Source of the DNA: Pseudolactococcus laudensis
GTDB taxonomy: Bacteria; Bacillota; Bacilli; Lactobacillales; Streptococcaceae
Direction of reading: 5' to 3'
Assembly: GCF_013449735.1 (NCBI RefSeq)
Contig: NZ_JACBNY010000011.1
Location: 1-64,000, forward strand
Length of the DNA: 64,000 nt
The notes under the pieces were generated by a model. That model saw nothing but the letters and a program-made list of their open reading frames with translations, made no database searches and was not told the DNA's origin. A program made the position numbers and the translations under genes. Shown here piece by piece: positions 46,581 through 55,095 of the stretch (position 1 is its first letter; each line of letters begins with the position of its first letter).

Positions 46581-48032
46581 TCACCGATTATTTTTCTGAT
46601 GCTTGATCGCTTTGATTTTGGTCTTGATTTGAACGATATCGTAAGGTGATAAAAGCTCTGATAAATAGTAATAGTTTGCTTTAACAGAGATTGGATGTTC
46701 TGCTGTTGTCAGAATTAAATCGTAATATTGGTGCTGCCGATATTTTTCAAAATGGACCTGCGTCATACTAGATAGCTCAGACAACAAGAAATAATAAAGT
46801 GAATGACCTAATAACGATAAATTTGATAAATCAATACCAACTGAAATATTTTGATGCAATGATAAATCAATGGCAATAAGGATGCTCGCATAATTCAGCC
46901 GTAAAAAGTCAGTATGAGGTGTTTGGAGTGCCAGCTGTTCATGAGTCGTTGCGATTAACTTTGAAATCAACTGGGTGATTTCTGGCGTCAAATGCTGTTG
47001 ATAGTACTGCATCATACGCTCGGATTCGTAACTTGTGAGCTGCCCCTGAAAATAGAGGGCCTGCGCATGAACTTGCGATAACTGATAAGTCAGTCGTTTC
47101 TCATCAGAAATGCTTAATTTTTGATAACCATAATGCATGACAATCATTTCTCGACTGTACGTATCTAACATAGCTGTTGAAATTTTTTTACGACGTGTCA
47201 AATCATAGCGTGCAAAATTATCCTCACCCAAGATGTCAAAAGTAATCAAGAAACAATAAAACATGGCTCCTTCATGCTTACCAACAAAATTGACGGATTC
47301 TTTAAAATACTCACGCATCACCTCTTGAATCATTCGATAAAGTTTATCTGTTTCAAACTTATCTTGAATTTGAGTCAATCTCGTATTGTCAGTATTAGCG
47401 ACTTGCAAACGGTGGCGCGTGACAAAAAGCCAACAACTCAGCCGTTTAAGCGCTATTTTCGAAAAACTTTGATGAAACTCTGGCTGTAGCTTGGTTACTA
47501 ATTTTGTCACGGCCAAATCATCACTTGAAAATCCTGTGTCAACAAGCAAAAATAGCTGGTAATAAAAATAACGAATCTGAAGTTCATCGCCAACTAACTG
47601 ACCATTTCTGATACCAATACCAAATTTCTTAAGTGATTGATTAATATCTCGAAGTTTCCTAAAAATGGTAGCTTCACTGCTGTTAAATTCTTGCGTTAAT
47701 TGAAACGTAGAAAACTTTTTATGCTCAAATACAAAACCCAAAATCTGGTAACTGAGGCTATTATTCAGATAAGCCAAAAGGATTTTATCCAAATTGATAT
47801 CTGACGAAAAGCTTAACTGTACTTCCTTTTGTTCAAGCTCAATCTCGAACTGCTCTCCCAATGGTTGGCACACTTGAACAATGTCCGACACATAGTCTTT
47901 CAAGGCATTCTGTGTCAAGCCAACCTCTTTGGCCAATGTTTTCTGTGTCATCTTACCAGCATGAAACAGAAGTTGCCGAATGATGTCAATCTGAGTGCCT
48001 TCTTTATTATCTAAAAATACGTCAACTTTCAC
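46581..48032 (-). CDS. Mga-like/PRD-type regulator of the glycerol-dihydroxyacetone locus
   Basis: The start is GTG at 48030-48032, with only a weak ribosome site. The 483-residue protein has an N-terminal HTH (about 15-65, KMTQKTLAKEVGLTQNALKDYV; core LAKEVGLTQNAL), a second HTH (about 105-150, FNSSEATIFRKLRDIN) and a long helical PRD-like region. It resembles the Mga/AtxA class. It lies 53 bases after dhaM and upstream of the glp operon, so it may control one or both. Lactococcus lactis regulates dha with the TetR-like DhaS and the coactivator DhaQ; neither is seen here, which makes this gene a possible replacement. That is inference. Confidence 0.72.
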   Translation of the reverse strand: MKVDVFLDNKEGTQIDIIRQLLFHAGKMTQKTLAKEVGLTQNALKDYVSDIVQVCQPLGEQFEIELEQKEVQLSFSSDINLDKILLAYLNNSLSYQILGFVFEHKKFSTFQLTQEFNSSEATIFRKLRDINQSLKKFGIGIRNGQLVGDELQIRYFYYQLFLLVDTGFSSDDLAVTKLVTKLQPEFHQSFSKIALKRLSCWLFVTRHRLQVANTDNTRLTQIQDKFETDKLYRMIQEVMREYFKESVNFVGKHEGAMFYCFLITFDILGEDNFARYDLTRRKKISTAMLDTYSREMIVMHYGYQKLSISDEKRLTYQLSQVHAQALYFQGQLTSYESERMMQYYQQHLTPEITQLISKLIATTHEQLALQTPHTDFLRLNYASILIAIDLSLHQNISVGIDLSNLSLLGHSLYYFLLSELSSMTQVHFEKYRQHQYYDLILTTAEHPISVKANYYYLSELLSPYDIVQIKTKIKAIKHQKNNR

Positions 48033-48085
48033 AATTTGGTTCTTTCATTTCTAATCCTTATCTTTCATTCTCAACTTGAATGAAG

Positions 48086-48457
48086 TTATTTTATTTTTAA
48101 AGGTATAAGCTGTTGCCTTATCTCTTCAAGTGAACTGCCTGCTTGAATCAAAGCCGCCGCTGTATAAGCTGATTCGACAAAGGCAGTATCGTACAAATGG
48201 ACTGGTCTTTCTAAAAATTCCATAACCATTTCCAAATTCATCTTGGCCGAACCTAAGTCATAGAAGACCAAAAGTTCATCAGCTTGATTGGCTTCAAAAG
48301 CGGCTTGAATCCGCTCAAAACTTGTTCCAATTTCACCGCCATCAAGACCTGCACCAACTGTGATGTCAACATCTTTTGCGACCTCTCGCAATAATTTAAC
48401 CAAGCCTTCGGAAACATCCGCAACATGCGTTACTAAAACAATTCCTAAACTTGTCAT
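48086..48457 (-). CDS. dhaM: Dihydroxyacetone kinase phosphoryl donor subunit DhaM
   Basis: I choose ATG 48455-48457, which shares its A with the dhaL TGA and has GGAGG seven bases upstream. The 123-residue protein is an EIIA-mannose-like domain with the phospho-His in VLVTHVADVSEG (His about 10). It passes phosphate from HPr to the ADP held by DhaL, tying dihydroxyacetone use to the PTS. It is of the single-domain Gram-positive type, without the HPr and EI-like parts of the E. coli form. Confidence 0.93.
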   Translation of the reverse strand: MTSLGIVLVTHVADVSEGLVKLLREVAKDVDITVGAGLDGGEIGTSFERIQAAFEANQADELLVFYDLGSAKMNLEMVMEFLERPVHLYDTAFVESAYTAAALIQAGSSLEEIRQQLIPLKIK

Positions 48458-49029
48458 CAAATTACCTCCATGAGACTTTCAAATAAATAGCCAGAAGATT
48501 GACTACCTGGGTCAATATGACCAATTGAGCGGTCGCCAACATAAGATGCACGACCTTTTTTAGCTAATAAATCTGCAGTAGCCATGACAAATTCTTCAAT
48601 TTCAATTTTTGTCAATGTTCTCTTTTGAATTTCAGTTACAATTGGCGTCCAAACGTCGACCATCGTTTTATCACCTACTTGTGCGCCACCAGGTTTGATG
48701 ATACCTGCCAATCCAGCTGATAGTAAGTCTGATAACTGGTCAGAAGTTGCCGCAGCTTTCGCCATTTCCATAAAAGCAGTACCATATAAAGGACCACTTG
48801 CGCCCCCTACTTCAGAAATTAAAGCCATTGCGGTTGCTTTGAATACCTCTTGCAAAGTTTGAGTATCATTAAGGACAGAAACAACTGCCGTCATCCCACG
48901 CGCCATGTTGTGACCATGGTCACCATCACCAATTGGTGTATCTAACTCACTCAAATAGTCCTGCTTAGCTTGAATTTTTTCGTTAAATAAAATGAGCCAT
49001 TTTCTTGCCATTTTAGCTGTTAAATTCAT
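48457..49029 (-). CDS. dhaL: Dihydroxyacetone kinase ADP-binding subunit DhaL
   Basis: I choose ATG 49027-49029 (MNLTAKMARKWL), 5 bases after the dhaK stop; an upstream ATG would overlap dhaK. The 190-residue all-helical protein carries the Mg-ADP Asp cluster (DTPIGDGDHGHNMARG) and the phosphate loop GGASGPLYGTAF. It holds a bound ADP that is phosphorylated by DhaM and passes the phosphate to dihydroxyacetone on DhaK. It is the middle gene of dhaKLM. Confidence 0.94.
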   Translation of the reverse strand: MNLTAKMARKWLILFNEKIQAKQDYLSELDTPIGDGDHGHNMARGMTAVVSVLNDTQTLQEVFKATAMALISEVGGASGPLYGTAFMEMAKAAATSDQLSDLLSAGLAGIIKPGGAQVGDKTMVDVWTPIVTEIQKRTLTKIEIEEFVMATADLLAKKGRASYVGDRSIGHIDPGSQSSGYLFESLMEVI

Positions 49030-49034
49030 TTTTG

Positions 49035-50036
49035 TTACCCCCATGCAATCGTTTTAACATCAGCGTTTAGCCCTTCAAGCCAATCAGCATTTGAAAGTCT
49101 CAATAGCGTCAAAGAAATCCCTGCCATATCAATTGATGTCATCAAATTTCCGACTTTCGAGTAAGCGACCTTGACTCCTTTATCGTCTAATAAATCCATG
49201 ACGTCGTTAGTAAAGATAAATTGCTCCATCAAAGGTGTTGCGCCCATACCATTAACTAAAATAGCATAGTGACTTGTTGTATCCCCATCAAAAGACAGAA
49301 CAAGTTTATCTACCAACTCTTTTGCTAAGTCTTTTGAAGGTAACATTTTTTCACGACGATAGCCAGGCTCGCCATGTATGCCGACACCATACTCAATCTC
49401 ATCTTCTGGTAATTCAAAACCAGGTTTGCCGACTTCTGGTACCGTCGCACCAGAAAGTGCAACAGCTATTGTATGAATTTCTGGCACTAATACTTCGGCA
49501 GCTTTCTTAATTTCGACTAATCTAGCACCCGAGCGTGCTAGATTACCGAGAATTTTATGCACGAGAACTGTTCCTGCAACGCCACGTTTACCTTGCGTAT
49601 ATGTTGAATTTTCAACTGCGATATCATCATCAACAATCACAAAATCTACTTGTATATCAGCCATTTCAGCCATGTCTTTTGCCATGTCTTTTGCCATATC
49701 AAAATTCATAACATCACCTGAATAATTTTTTATGATAAAGAAAACACCAGCCCCAGTATCAACTGCCTTAGCTGCCTCATAAATTTGGTCTGGTGTTGGG
49801 CTAGTAAATACCTCACCGCAGACAGCTGCTGAAAGCATTCCTTCTCCGACAAAACCAGCATGACTTGGCTCATGACCGCTACCACCGCCTGAAATCAGCT
49901 GAACTTGTGACGCTTGTTCAGTTTTAACAATGACATTGGTACCATCCAATCTTTTGATAAAATCGGGATAGGCGCGTGTTAAACCTGATACCATTTCAGT
50001 CACAATATCTGCCGGTTGATTGATAATTTTTTTCAT
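49035..50036 (-). CDS. dhaK: Dihydroxyacetone kinase substrate-binding subunit DhaK
   Basis: I choose ATG 50034-50036 (MKKIINQPADIV); the open frame runs 17 codons further upstream through the cre site. The 333-residue protein binds dihydroxyacetone covalently through a His (His221 in YGVGIHGEPGY) and has the GGGSGHEPSHAGF loop. A 12-base tandem duplication at about 49671-49694 gives KDMAKDMA in the helix after NFDMA, four residues more than expected. It is first in dhaKLM, behind a promoter with a cre-like site. Confidence 0.94.
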   Translation of the reverse strand: MKKIINQPADIVTEMVSGLTRAYPDFIKRLDGTNVIVKTEQASQVQLISGGGSGHEPSHAGFVGEGMLSAAVCGEVFTSPTPDQIYEAAKAVDTGAGVFFIIKNYSGDVMNFDMAKDMAKDMAEMADIQVDFVIVDDDIAVENSTYTQGKRGVAGTVLVHKILGNLARSGARLVEIKKAAEVLVPEIHTIAVALSGATVPEVGKPGFELPEDEIEYGVGIHGEPGYRREKMLPSKDLAKELVDKLVLSFDGDTTSHYAILVNGMGATPLMEQFIFTNDVMDLLDDKGVKVAYSKVGNLMTSIDMAGISLTLLRLSNADWLEGLNADVKTIAWG

Positions 50037-50072
50037 CTCTTGTCCCTCATCTTCTATCTTTATTTTAGAATT

Positions 50073-50086
50073 TAAAAGCGTTTTCA
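50073..50086. promoter_or_regulatory. cre-like CcpA site in the dhaK leader
   Basis: TGAAAACGCTTTTA on the minus strand fits the CcpA consensus. It lies immediately downstream of the -10, where bound CcpA would block transcription. Together with the glpK site it suggests joint carbon catabolite control. Confidence 0.7.
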
Positions 50087-50091
50087 ATGTT

Positions 50092-50120
50092 ATTTTAATC
50101 CTATTTACTGAATTTGTCCA
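50092..50120 (-). promoter_or_regulatory. dhaKLM promoter
   Basis: On the minus strand TGGACA (50115-50120) and TAAAAT (50092-50097) are 17 bases apart. The cre-like site starts six bases downstream of the -10. Confidence 0.6.
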
Positions 50121-50172
50121 ACTTTTAGTCCATCAACTCTCTCCTTTCTTTAGTAATGCTTATATGAATCAA

Positions 50173-50206
50173 AAAACTCTCGCTCTAAAAAAGAGGCGAG
50201 AGTTTT
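50173..50206 (-). terminator. Terminator after the AI-2E transporter gene
   Basis: AAAACTCTCGC-TCT and AGA-GGCGAGAGTTTT form a 14-bp stem with one bulged base. Six U residues follow in the minus-strand RNA. Confidence 0.85.
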
Positions 50207-50212
50207 GGATAA

Positions 50213-51382
50213 CTATTCTTCAAGTAATTGTTGTATTTCTTGTTCTTCGTCTTCATAGAGACGTGAAATTTTACGATACCATTTGTAAAAATAAACTACG
50301 ATAACTTTAGCAGAGGCATAAACAGGAATCCCAATTAGGACGCCCCAGAAACCGAAAATTTTACCGGATGTCAAGAGAACAAATAAAATTGTAATCGGAT
50401 GAATATTCAATTTGCTACCTAATACAAGCGGACTAACAAAACGCCCCTCAATTGTTTGCTCAATAACAAAGACAATGGCAACTTTGAGGACCATAAGCGG
50501 TCCTGCTACCAAGGCAATGATAAAGGCTGGAATCATTGCTAGGAAAGACCCTAAATAAGGAATTAAGTTTAAGAAACCAGCTGCAATCCCAATAACAACC
50601 GCATACTTGAGACCAATAATTGAGAACATGATTGAAAACATAATCGCAACTGTTGCTGCAACAATCAATTGACCACGAACATAACTTGACAACTGTAAAT
50701 TAACTTGTGTCAAGACAGTTGATGTATCGTTACGCCAAGCATTCGGTAACATATTCGTGATATATTTATTGAGTGATTTTCCATCGCGTAAGAGGTAAAA
50801 CAAAATAAAAGGAAAAATCATCAATGAGATAATTACACTAGTTGCTGTTGATAAAAATGAACTTGTACTATTGACCAAGGTCGTTGAAAGATTTTTAGAA
50901 ATTTCAATCAAATTATCTGAAAAACTCGTGACGGCTTTTTCAATTTGTGGTCTAAATTGTTTAAACCGTTCATCGCCAAGGAGACTAGTAATATGTTTTT
51001 CACCTGATTCGACATAATCAGGAAAATTAGCCGCAAATTTTTCGCCTTGTGTCACCATATTTGGAATCGCAACTGCTAACCCCCAGATAATCAAAGCTAG
51101 AATTATCGCAAATAAAACCGAAATTGATACCACACGATTTACTTTACGTGCCTCAAAATAATCGACAATCGGATTCAATAGATAGTAAAAAACGGCAGCT
51201 AAAATAATTGGCAACATAATGACACCGAGAAAATCGGCAATCGGTTGAAACATAAAGCTCAATTTCGTCAAAAGCAAAACATTTAACAAAAAAAGCAAAA
51301 CAACTGCGAAACCAGTCGCCACTTTATTATCTAATAGCCATTTGAAAAACCAAGTCGTTTTAAAACTATTTTTATCGTTCAT
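50213..51382 (-). CDS. AI-2E family transporter (YdiK/PerM type)
   Basis: This 389-residue membrane protein has about eight helices: two pairs near 18-85 with LPIILAAVFYYLLNPIVDYF (core YYLLNPIVDYF), a large soluble loop (about 125-215), and the C-terminal helices with GLKYAVVIGIAAGFLNLIPYLG, of which FLNLIPYLGS is the family mark. The acidic C-terminus (EDEEQEIQQLLEE) is cytoplasmic. Members export autoinducer-2 or act as Na+/H+ antiporters; the substrate here is not evident. It stands alone upstream of dhaK with its own terminator. Confidence 0.88.
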   Translation of the reverse strand: MNDKNSFKTTWFFKWLLDNKVATGFAVVLLFLLNVLLLTKLSFMFQPIADFLGVIMLPIILAAVFYYLLNPIVDYFEARKVNRVVSISVLFAIILALIIWGLAVAIPNMVTQGEKFAANFPDYVESGEKHITSLLGDERFKQFRPQIEKAVTSFSDNLIEISKNLSTTLVNSTSSFLSTATSVIISLMIFPFILFYLLRDGKSLNKYITNMLPNAWRNDTSTVLTQVNLQLSSYVRGQLIVAATVAIMFSIMFSIIGLKYAVVIGIAAGFLNLIPYLGSFLAMIPAFIIALVAGPLMVLKVAIVFVIEQTIEGRFVSPLVLGSKLNIHPITILFVLLTSGKIFGFWGVLIGIPVYASAKVIVVYFYKWYRKISRLYEDEEQEIQQLLEE

Positions 51383-51607
51383 TATCCTTCACCTATCTAA
51401 TCAACCTATTGCTTTCAATTTATGTAAAATTTGAAACAACTTTATAATTAATATTATAGCATACCTGATGCTATTAGCAGACTTCAAACTATTTTGTAGA
51501 GCTTACACGTCTTTCCAAAATAGTCAGCCCAGTCCATTAAATCTGCGACAACACCCAACCTTTAAAGCGCATACATCCTCTTTTCAGGCATATTTCAAAA
51601 GTTATGC

Positions 51608-51613
51608 TATAAT
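51608..51613 (+). promoter_or_regulatory. Extended -10 of the lactonase-like gene
   Basis: TGCTATAAT is an extended -10 placed 30 bases before the start codon. No good -35 is present. Confidence 0.5.
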
Positions 51614-51643
51614 AAATATATCTATTTGAAAGGGATTACATTC

Positions 51644-52657
51644 ATGACAGAAGCACTTTATTTTGGTACTTATACGAAAAAAACGTCTGAAGGCATTTAC
51701 AAAGCGACCTTAGACACAACAACAGGTCTACTTAGCAACCTTCAGTTAGTGGCGAAAGAACCTAATCCCACTTATCTCACGCTTGACCAAGCAGGGCATC
51801 TTTACAGCGTAGGAGCTGAGAACGGCGACGGGGGCATTGCGGCTTATGATAATGGCGGCAAACTCATTAATCACGTTGTTGACGCTGGCGCGCCACTTTG
51901 TTATGTGGCTGTGGATGAGACCCGTGATTTAGTATATGGTGCTAACTATCATAAAGGGGAAGTTTTAGTTTACAAGCGTGCTGCCGACGGTAGTCTATCA
52001 CTTGCTGATAAGGACGTTCACACTGGTTCTGGTCCTCACGAGAATCAGGCTAGTCCTCATGTTCATTTCACTGATTTGACACCTGATAAATATCTCGTGA
52101 CCTGTGATTTAGGAACTGATGAAGTCGTGACTTATGATGTTTCTGAGCAAGGTCAATTAACAAAAATCAACACTTACAAATCTGCACCAGGTGCTGGTCC
52201 TCGTCATATCGCCTTCCATCCAACTCAAAAAATCGCTTACCTCATGAACGAATTAAACAGCACGATTGAAGTCTTGATTTATGACGGTGTAGGTCAGTTT
52301 ACCCTATTACAAACACTTTCAACCTTGCCAGAAGATTGGATTGCCTTTAACGGTACCGCTGCTATCCGCGTATCATCAGAAGGCAAATTCCTTTACGGCT
52401 CAAACCGTGGACATGATTCCATTGCTGTTTACAAAATTTTAGCTGACGGTACTTTAGAATTGATTCAAATCGCTGCAACTCATGGCAAAATGCCTCGCGA
52501 CTTCAACCTATCATCTGATGAAAGAGTGATTATCGCAGCACATCAAGATTCTGATAATGTCACAACCTTCTTCCGCGATAGCACAACAGGTCTCTTAACT
52601 GAGGTGCAACATGACTTTATCGTCCCAGAGGCTGTCTGTGTTTATGTAAAAGCCTAA
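51644..52657 (+). CDS. Beta-propeller lactonase family protein (6-phosphogluconolactonase YkgB/Pgl type)
   Basis: I choose ATG 51644-51646 (MTEALYFGTYTKK) with AAAGGG nine bases upstream. The 337-residue protein is a seven-bladed propeller of the lactonase family (PF10282), with the typical YFGTYTKKTSEGIY start, SPHVHFTD and GAGPRHIAFHP. E. coli Pgl of this family hydrolyses 6-phosphogluconolactone, and lactococcal homologues are usually annotated that way. Codon and GC content are a little higher than in the neighbours, which may only reflect high expression. Confidence 0.82.
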   Translation: MTEALYFGTYTKKTSEGIYKATLDTTTGLLSNLQLVAKEPNPTYLTLDQAGHLYSVGAENGDGGIAAYDNGGKLINHVVDAGAPLCYVAVDETRDLVYGANYHKGEVLVYKRAADGSLSLADKDVHTGSGPHENQASPHVHFTDLTPDKYLVTCDLGTDEVVTYDVSEQGQLTKINTYKSAPGAGPRHIAFHPTQKIAYLMNELNSTIEVLIYDGVGQFTLLQTLSTLPEDWIAFNGTAAIRVSSEGKFLYGSNRGHDSIAVYKILADGTLELIQIAATHGKMPRDFNLSSDERVIIAAHQDSDNVTTFFRDSTTGLLTEVQHDFIVPEAVCVYVKA

Positions 52658-52659
52658 TC

Positions 52660-52681
52660 AAAAAGCCTGTTCAGGCTTTTT
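52660..52681 (+). terminator. Terminator after the lactonase-like gene
   Basis: AAAAAGCCTG and CAGGCTTTTT form a perfect 10-bp stem with a two-base loop and a T-run. The stem overlaps the last codons and TGA stop of the convergent methyltransferase gene. Confidence 0.9.
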
Positions 52682-53282
52682 TGTGTGCTTCAAAATATTG
52701 AATCTGTAAATGCTTTCTACCTTTTATCAAGACAAAACCTGCGCTTTCAAGAAAATTCATTAATTCATCAAAAGTATAAACCTTGACATCACCTTCCTTT
52801 GAAAAACGATGAATATATTGATTGTAAAGACCATGAAAAATAGGAATCCGAATCTCAGCAATGACAAGTTTGCCACCGGGTTTTAAAACCCGTTTCCCTT
52901 CTCTAAGAAATGTTTCAGGACTCGGAAAGTGGTGAAAAGAGGCTGAACAGATTAGCACATCAAAACTCTGATCTTCAAAAGGGAGTTTCATCGCCGAGCC
53001 AGTTACAAATGAAAAATCTGGGTACTTGGCCTGTGCAATCTCTGTCATCTGAGATGAAATATCTAAGCCTACACCTTCAAACTGATACTTGCTTGCAAGC
53101 ATCTTAAGAAGACGACCTGTCGCTGATCCGACATCTAATACGTTAGCGTGTTCTGGCAGTTCTAAATTTTTGAGAATATAACGCTTAAAAAAGCCAGATA
53201 AAAAACCATCAAATGACCGGTCAAATTTTTTGGCATGACGATTATAATAGATTTCAGATAGCTTTTCATAATTTTTATACAC
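52671..53282 (-). CDS. Class I SAM-dependent methyltransferase
   Basis: I choose GTG 53280-53282 (MYKNYEKLSEIYYN), eight bases from AGGAG; the GTG three codons earlier lies on top of that site. The 203-residue protein has motif I (NVLDVGSATGRLLKML), an acidic end of beta-2 (VGLDIS), DVLICSASFHHF and a GGKLVIAEI strand, as in UbiE/Methyltransf_11 enzymes. The substrate is unknown. Its 3' end is inside the terminator of the convergent lactonase gene. Confidence 0.86.
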   Translation of the reverse strand: MYKNYEKLSEIYYNRHAKKFDRSFDGFLSGFFKRYILKNLELPEHANVLDVGSATGRLLKMLASKYQFEGVGLDISSQMTEIAQAKYPDFSFVTGSAMKLPFEDQSFDVLICSASFHHFPSPETFLREGKRVLKPGGKLVIAEIRIPIFHGLYNQYIHRFSKEGDVKVYTFDELMNFLESAGFVLIKGRKHLQIQYFEAHKKA

Positions 53283-53345
53283 GTCGATCACTCCTCTTTT
53301 TTTGCTTAATTGATTTCATTATAGCATTTAAAACTAACGGCATCA

Positions 53346-53380
53346 AAAAAAGTCAGATTTCATTCGGAAACTGACTTTTT
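53346..53380 (-). terminator. Terminator after adcA
   Basis: AAAAAGTCAG and CTGACTTTTT close a hairpin 25 bases after the adcA stop. A T-run follows on the minus strand. Confidence 0.85.
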
Positions 53381-53404
53381 GTAATGACTAACTTTTTACT
53401 AACT

Positions 53405-54916
53405 TTAATGTGCAATCATTTCTTGTGCAATTTGACTTGGTGTTAAATCTGACGGATAATAAGTTGGCCAGTTTTCAAGTTCTGCTGTTAAAGCTGCCTG
53501 ACTGTCATTACCATAATAAATATGGAAATGCTCTGCTTGAGCTGGTGCAATCCCATGGTCGCTAAACTGGACATACTTGAAGGCACCATTTGTATCACCT
53601 ACTGCCTCAAAAAGATAGCGGACACCACGGTTACCCTTAGTATAGTTCAGTATCTCTTTACCGACATATTTATAAGTTGCTTTGTGTGAAACACCATTGA
53701 CATCAAAGGTGATGGTGTCTTTTTTGATCGTGATTTTATCGACATCTGACTTGTAACCAGCTGTATAATAAGCCTTGTATGCTTCTTCATTCTTGTCTTT
53801 ATTCAGTAGAGATTTATAGCGCATGACCTGATCCAGGTCACCCTTTTGAAGTAATGGATAAACGGACTGCCAAGTGCCTGACCAGTCTGATAGTTTACGG
53901 TCTTTGACTTGGTCATCCTTAAAATAACCTGCGACAGCTGTTTTTTCTGGCGTTTTTTCTGGTTCAATTGCTGTAACTTTTGATGCTGCATCTGTTGTTT
54001 TTTGTAGATTTTGTAGATTTTGCGTCATGACTGAAATATAATCTTCACCCGCTTTTTCCTGTTCTTGCGTGAGTGATTCTAATGGATTCAGCGGTAACGT
54101 CTTGACACCTGCCTCTTCTGCTAAAGTTTTTGCTACTTTATCTGATGCATTTTCTTCAAAATAGATATAGTGAATGTCATTTTTGTCAACATAGGCTTTT
54201 AGTTCCTTCAAGCGAGATGCTGATGGTTCCGTTTCAGGATTAATTCCCGAAACTGAGACTTGATTCAAGCCATATTCAAGCGCTAGATAAGCGAAAGCCG
54301 CATGCTGTGTCACAAAGTTTTTTTGCTTAGCATTTGATAAACCATCTTTGTAGGCTTGATCTAAGGCTTTTAACTTGGTTAGATAGCTTTCCGAATTTTT
54401 TGTGAAACTTTCTTTTTTCTGAGGGAATTTTTTAATCAGTTGATCTCGGATGGTTTCAACTTCTTTGATGGCAAGACTTGGCGCTAACCAGACGTGGGGA
54501 TCATAGACGTGAGAATGACCTTCATGTCCCGCCTCATCATCGCCTTCATCTGTGCCACCAAGTAATAAGATACCTTCTGATGCTTTAATCACGTCAACGT
54601 TTTTCATATCTTTAGTTGTTTTATCAACCCATGTCTCTAAATTTTCATTATTGTAAACGAAAGCGTCCGAATTTTGGATAGCAGCAACATCCTTGGCTGA
54701 TGGCTCAAAATCATGTGGTTCGACACCTGGTTTAACTAAGACTGTCACGTCTGCTTCTTTACCCACAACTTGTTCAGTGAATTCCTTCATCGGATAAAAC
54801 GTCGTCACAATTTGCAATTTATCCGATTTTTTACTAGACTCATTGCTACAAGCAAAGAGTGTTAACGCAGTTGTTGCGGCCAATACACCTAATAATAAAT
54901 GCTTTTTCTTCTTCAT
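53405..54916 (-). CDS. adcA: Zinc ABC transporter lipoprotein AdcA with ZinT domain
   Basis: This 503-residue protein has a lipoprotein signal (LTLFACSN, lipid Cys about 23) and a ZnuA-type domain (about 30-320) with Zn ligands in VEPHDFEPS, a short His/Asp-rich loop (HEGHSHVYDPHVW) and the later THAAF-type His. A C-terminal ZinT domain (about 322-503) has DWSGTWQSVYPLL and the Zn motif HFHIYYG. The fusion captures zinc outside the cell for AdcBC, which are not encoded nearby. It is a single gene behind a promoter with several AdcR/ZitR-type boxes. Confidence 0.95.
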   Translation of the reverse strand: MKKKKHLLLGVLAATTALTLFACSNESSKKSDKLQIVTTFYPMKEFTEQVVGKEADVTVLVKPGVEPHDFEPSAKDVAAIQNSDAFVYNNENLETWVDKTTKDMKNVDVIKASEGILLLGGTDEGDDEAGHEGHSHVYDPHVWLAPSLAIKEVETIRDQLIKKFPQKKESFTKNSESYLTKLKALDQAYKDGLSNAKQKNFVTQHAAFAYLALEYGLNQVSVSGINPETEPSASRLKELKAYVDKNDIHYIYFEENASDKVAKTLAEEAGVKTLPLNPLESLTQEQEKAGEDYISVMTQNLQNLQKTTDAASKVTAIEPEKTPEKTAVAGYFKDDQVKDRKLSDWSGTWQSVYPLLQKGDLDQVMRYKSLLNKDKNEEAYKAYYTAGYKSDVDKITIKKDTITFDVNGVSHKATYKYVGKEILNYTKGNRGVRYLFEAVGDTNGAFKYVQFSDHGIAPAQAEHFHIYYGNDSQAALTAELENWPTYYPSDLTPSQIAQEMIAH

Positions 54917-54936
54917 TTTTCTCTTTCTTAATTCCC

Positions 54937-55069
54937 TTTACCAGTTAAGTATCTGCTCAAAAAATAAGTGTAAGCTAACTGATAACCTCTATGATGATAC
55001 CTCAGGTATCCGTTAAATTAGTTTACTGGTTAAGTATATCACGACAAAAAAATAATGTCAACTGGTAAA
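54937..55069. promoter_or_regulatory. Four AdcR/ZitR-type operator boxes upstream of adcA
   Basis: Four copies close to the TTAACYRGTTAA palindrome lie here: TTTACCAGTTAA (54937-54948), CTAACTGATAAC (54975-54986, weaker), TTTACTGGTTAA (55022-55033) and TCAACTGGTAAA (55058-55069). The last two overlap the -10 and the -35 of the promoter, the layout known for ZitR control in Lactococcus. The first two lie in the leader. With zinc bound, AdcR/ZitR should block transcription. A GATACC-TCA-GGTATC palindrome (54996-55010) lies between. Confidence 0.82.
55033..55061 (-). promoter_or_regulatory. adcA promoter
   Basis: On the minus strand TTGACA (55056-55061) and TATACT (55033-55038) are exactly 17 bases apart. 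Operator boxes overlap both hexamers. Confidence 0.85.
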
Positions 55070-55095
55070 CATTATTTTTTTGAATTTTATTTTAT

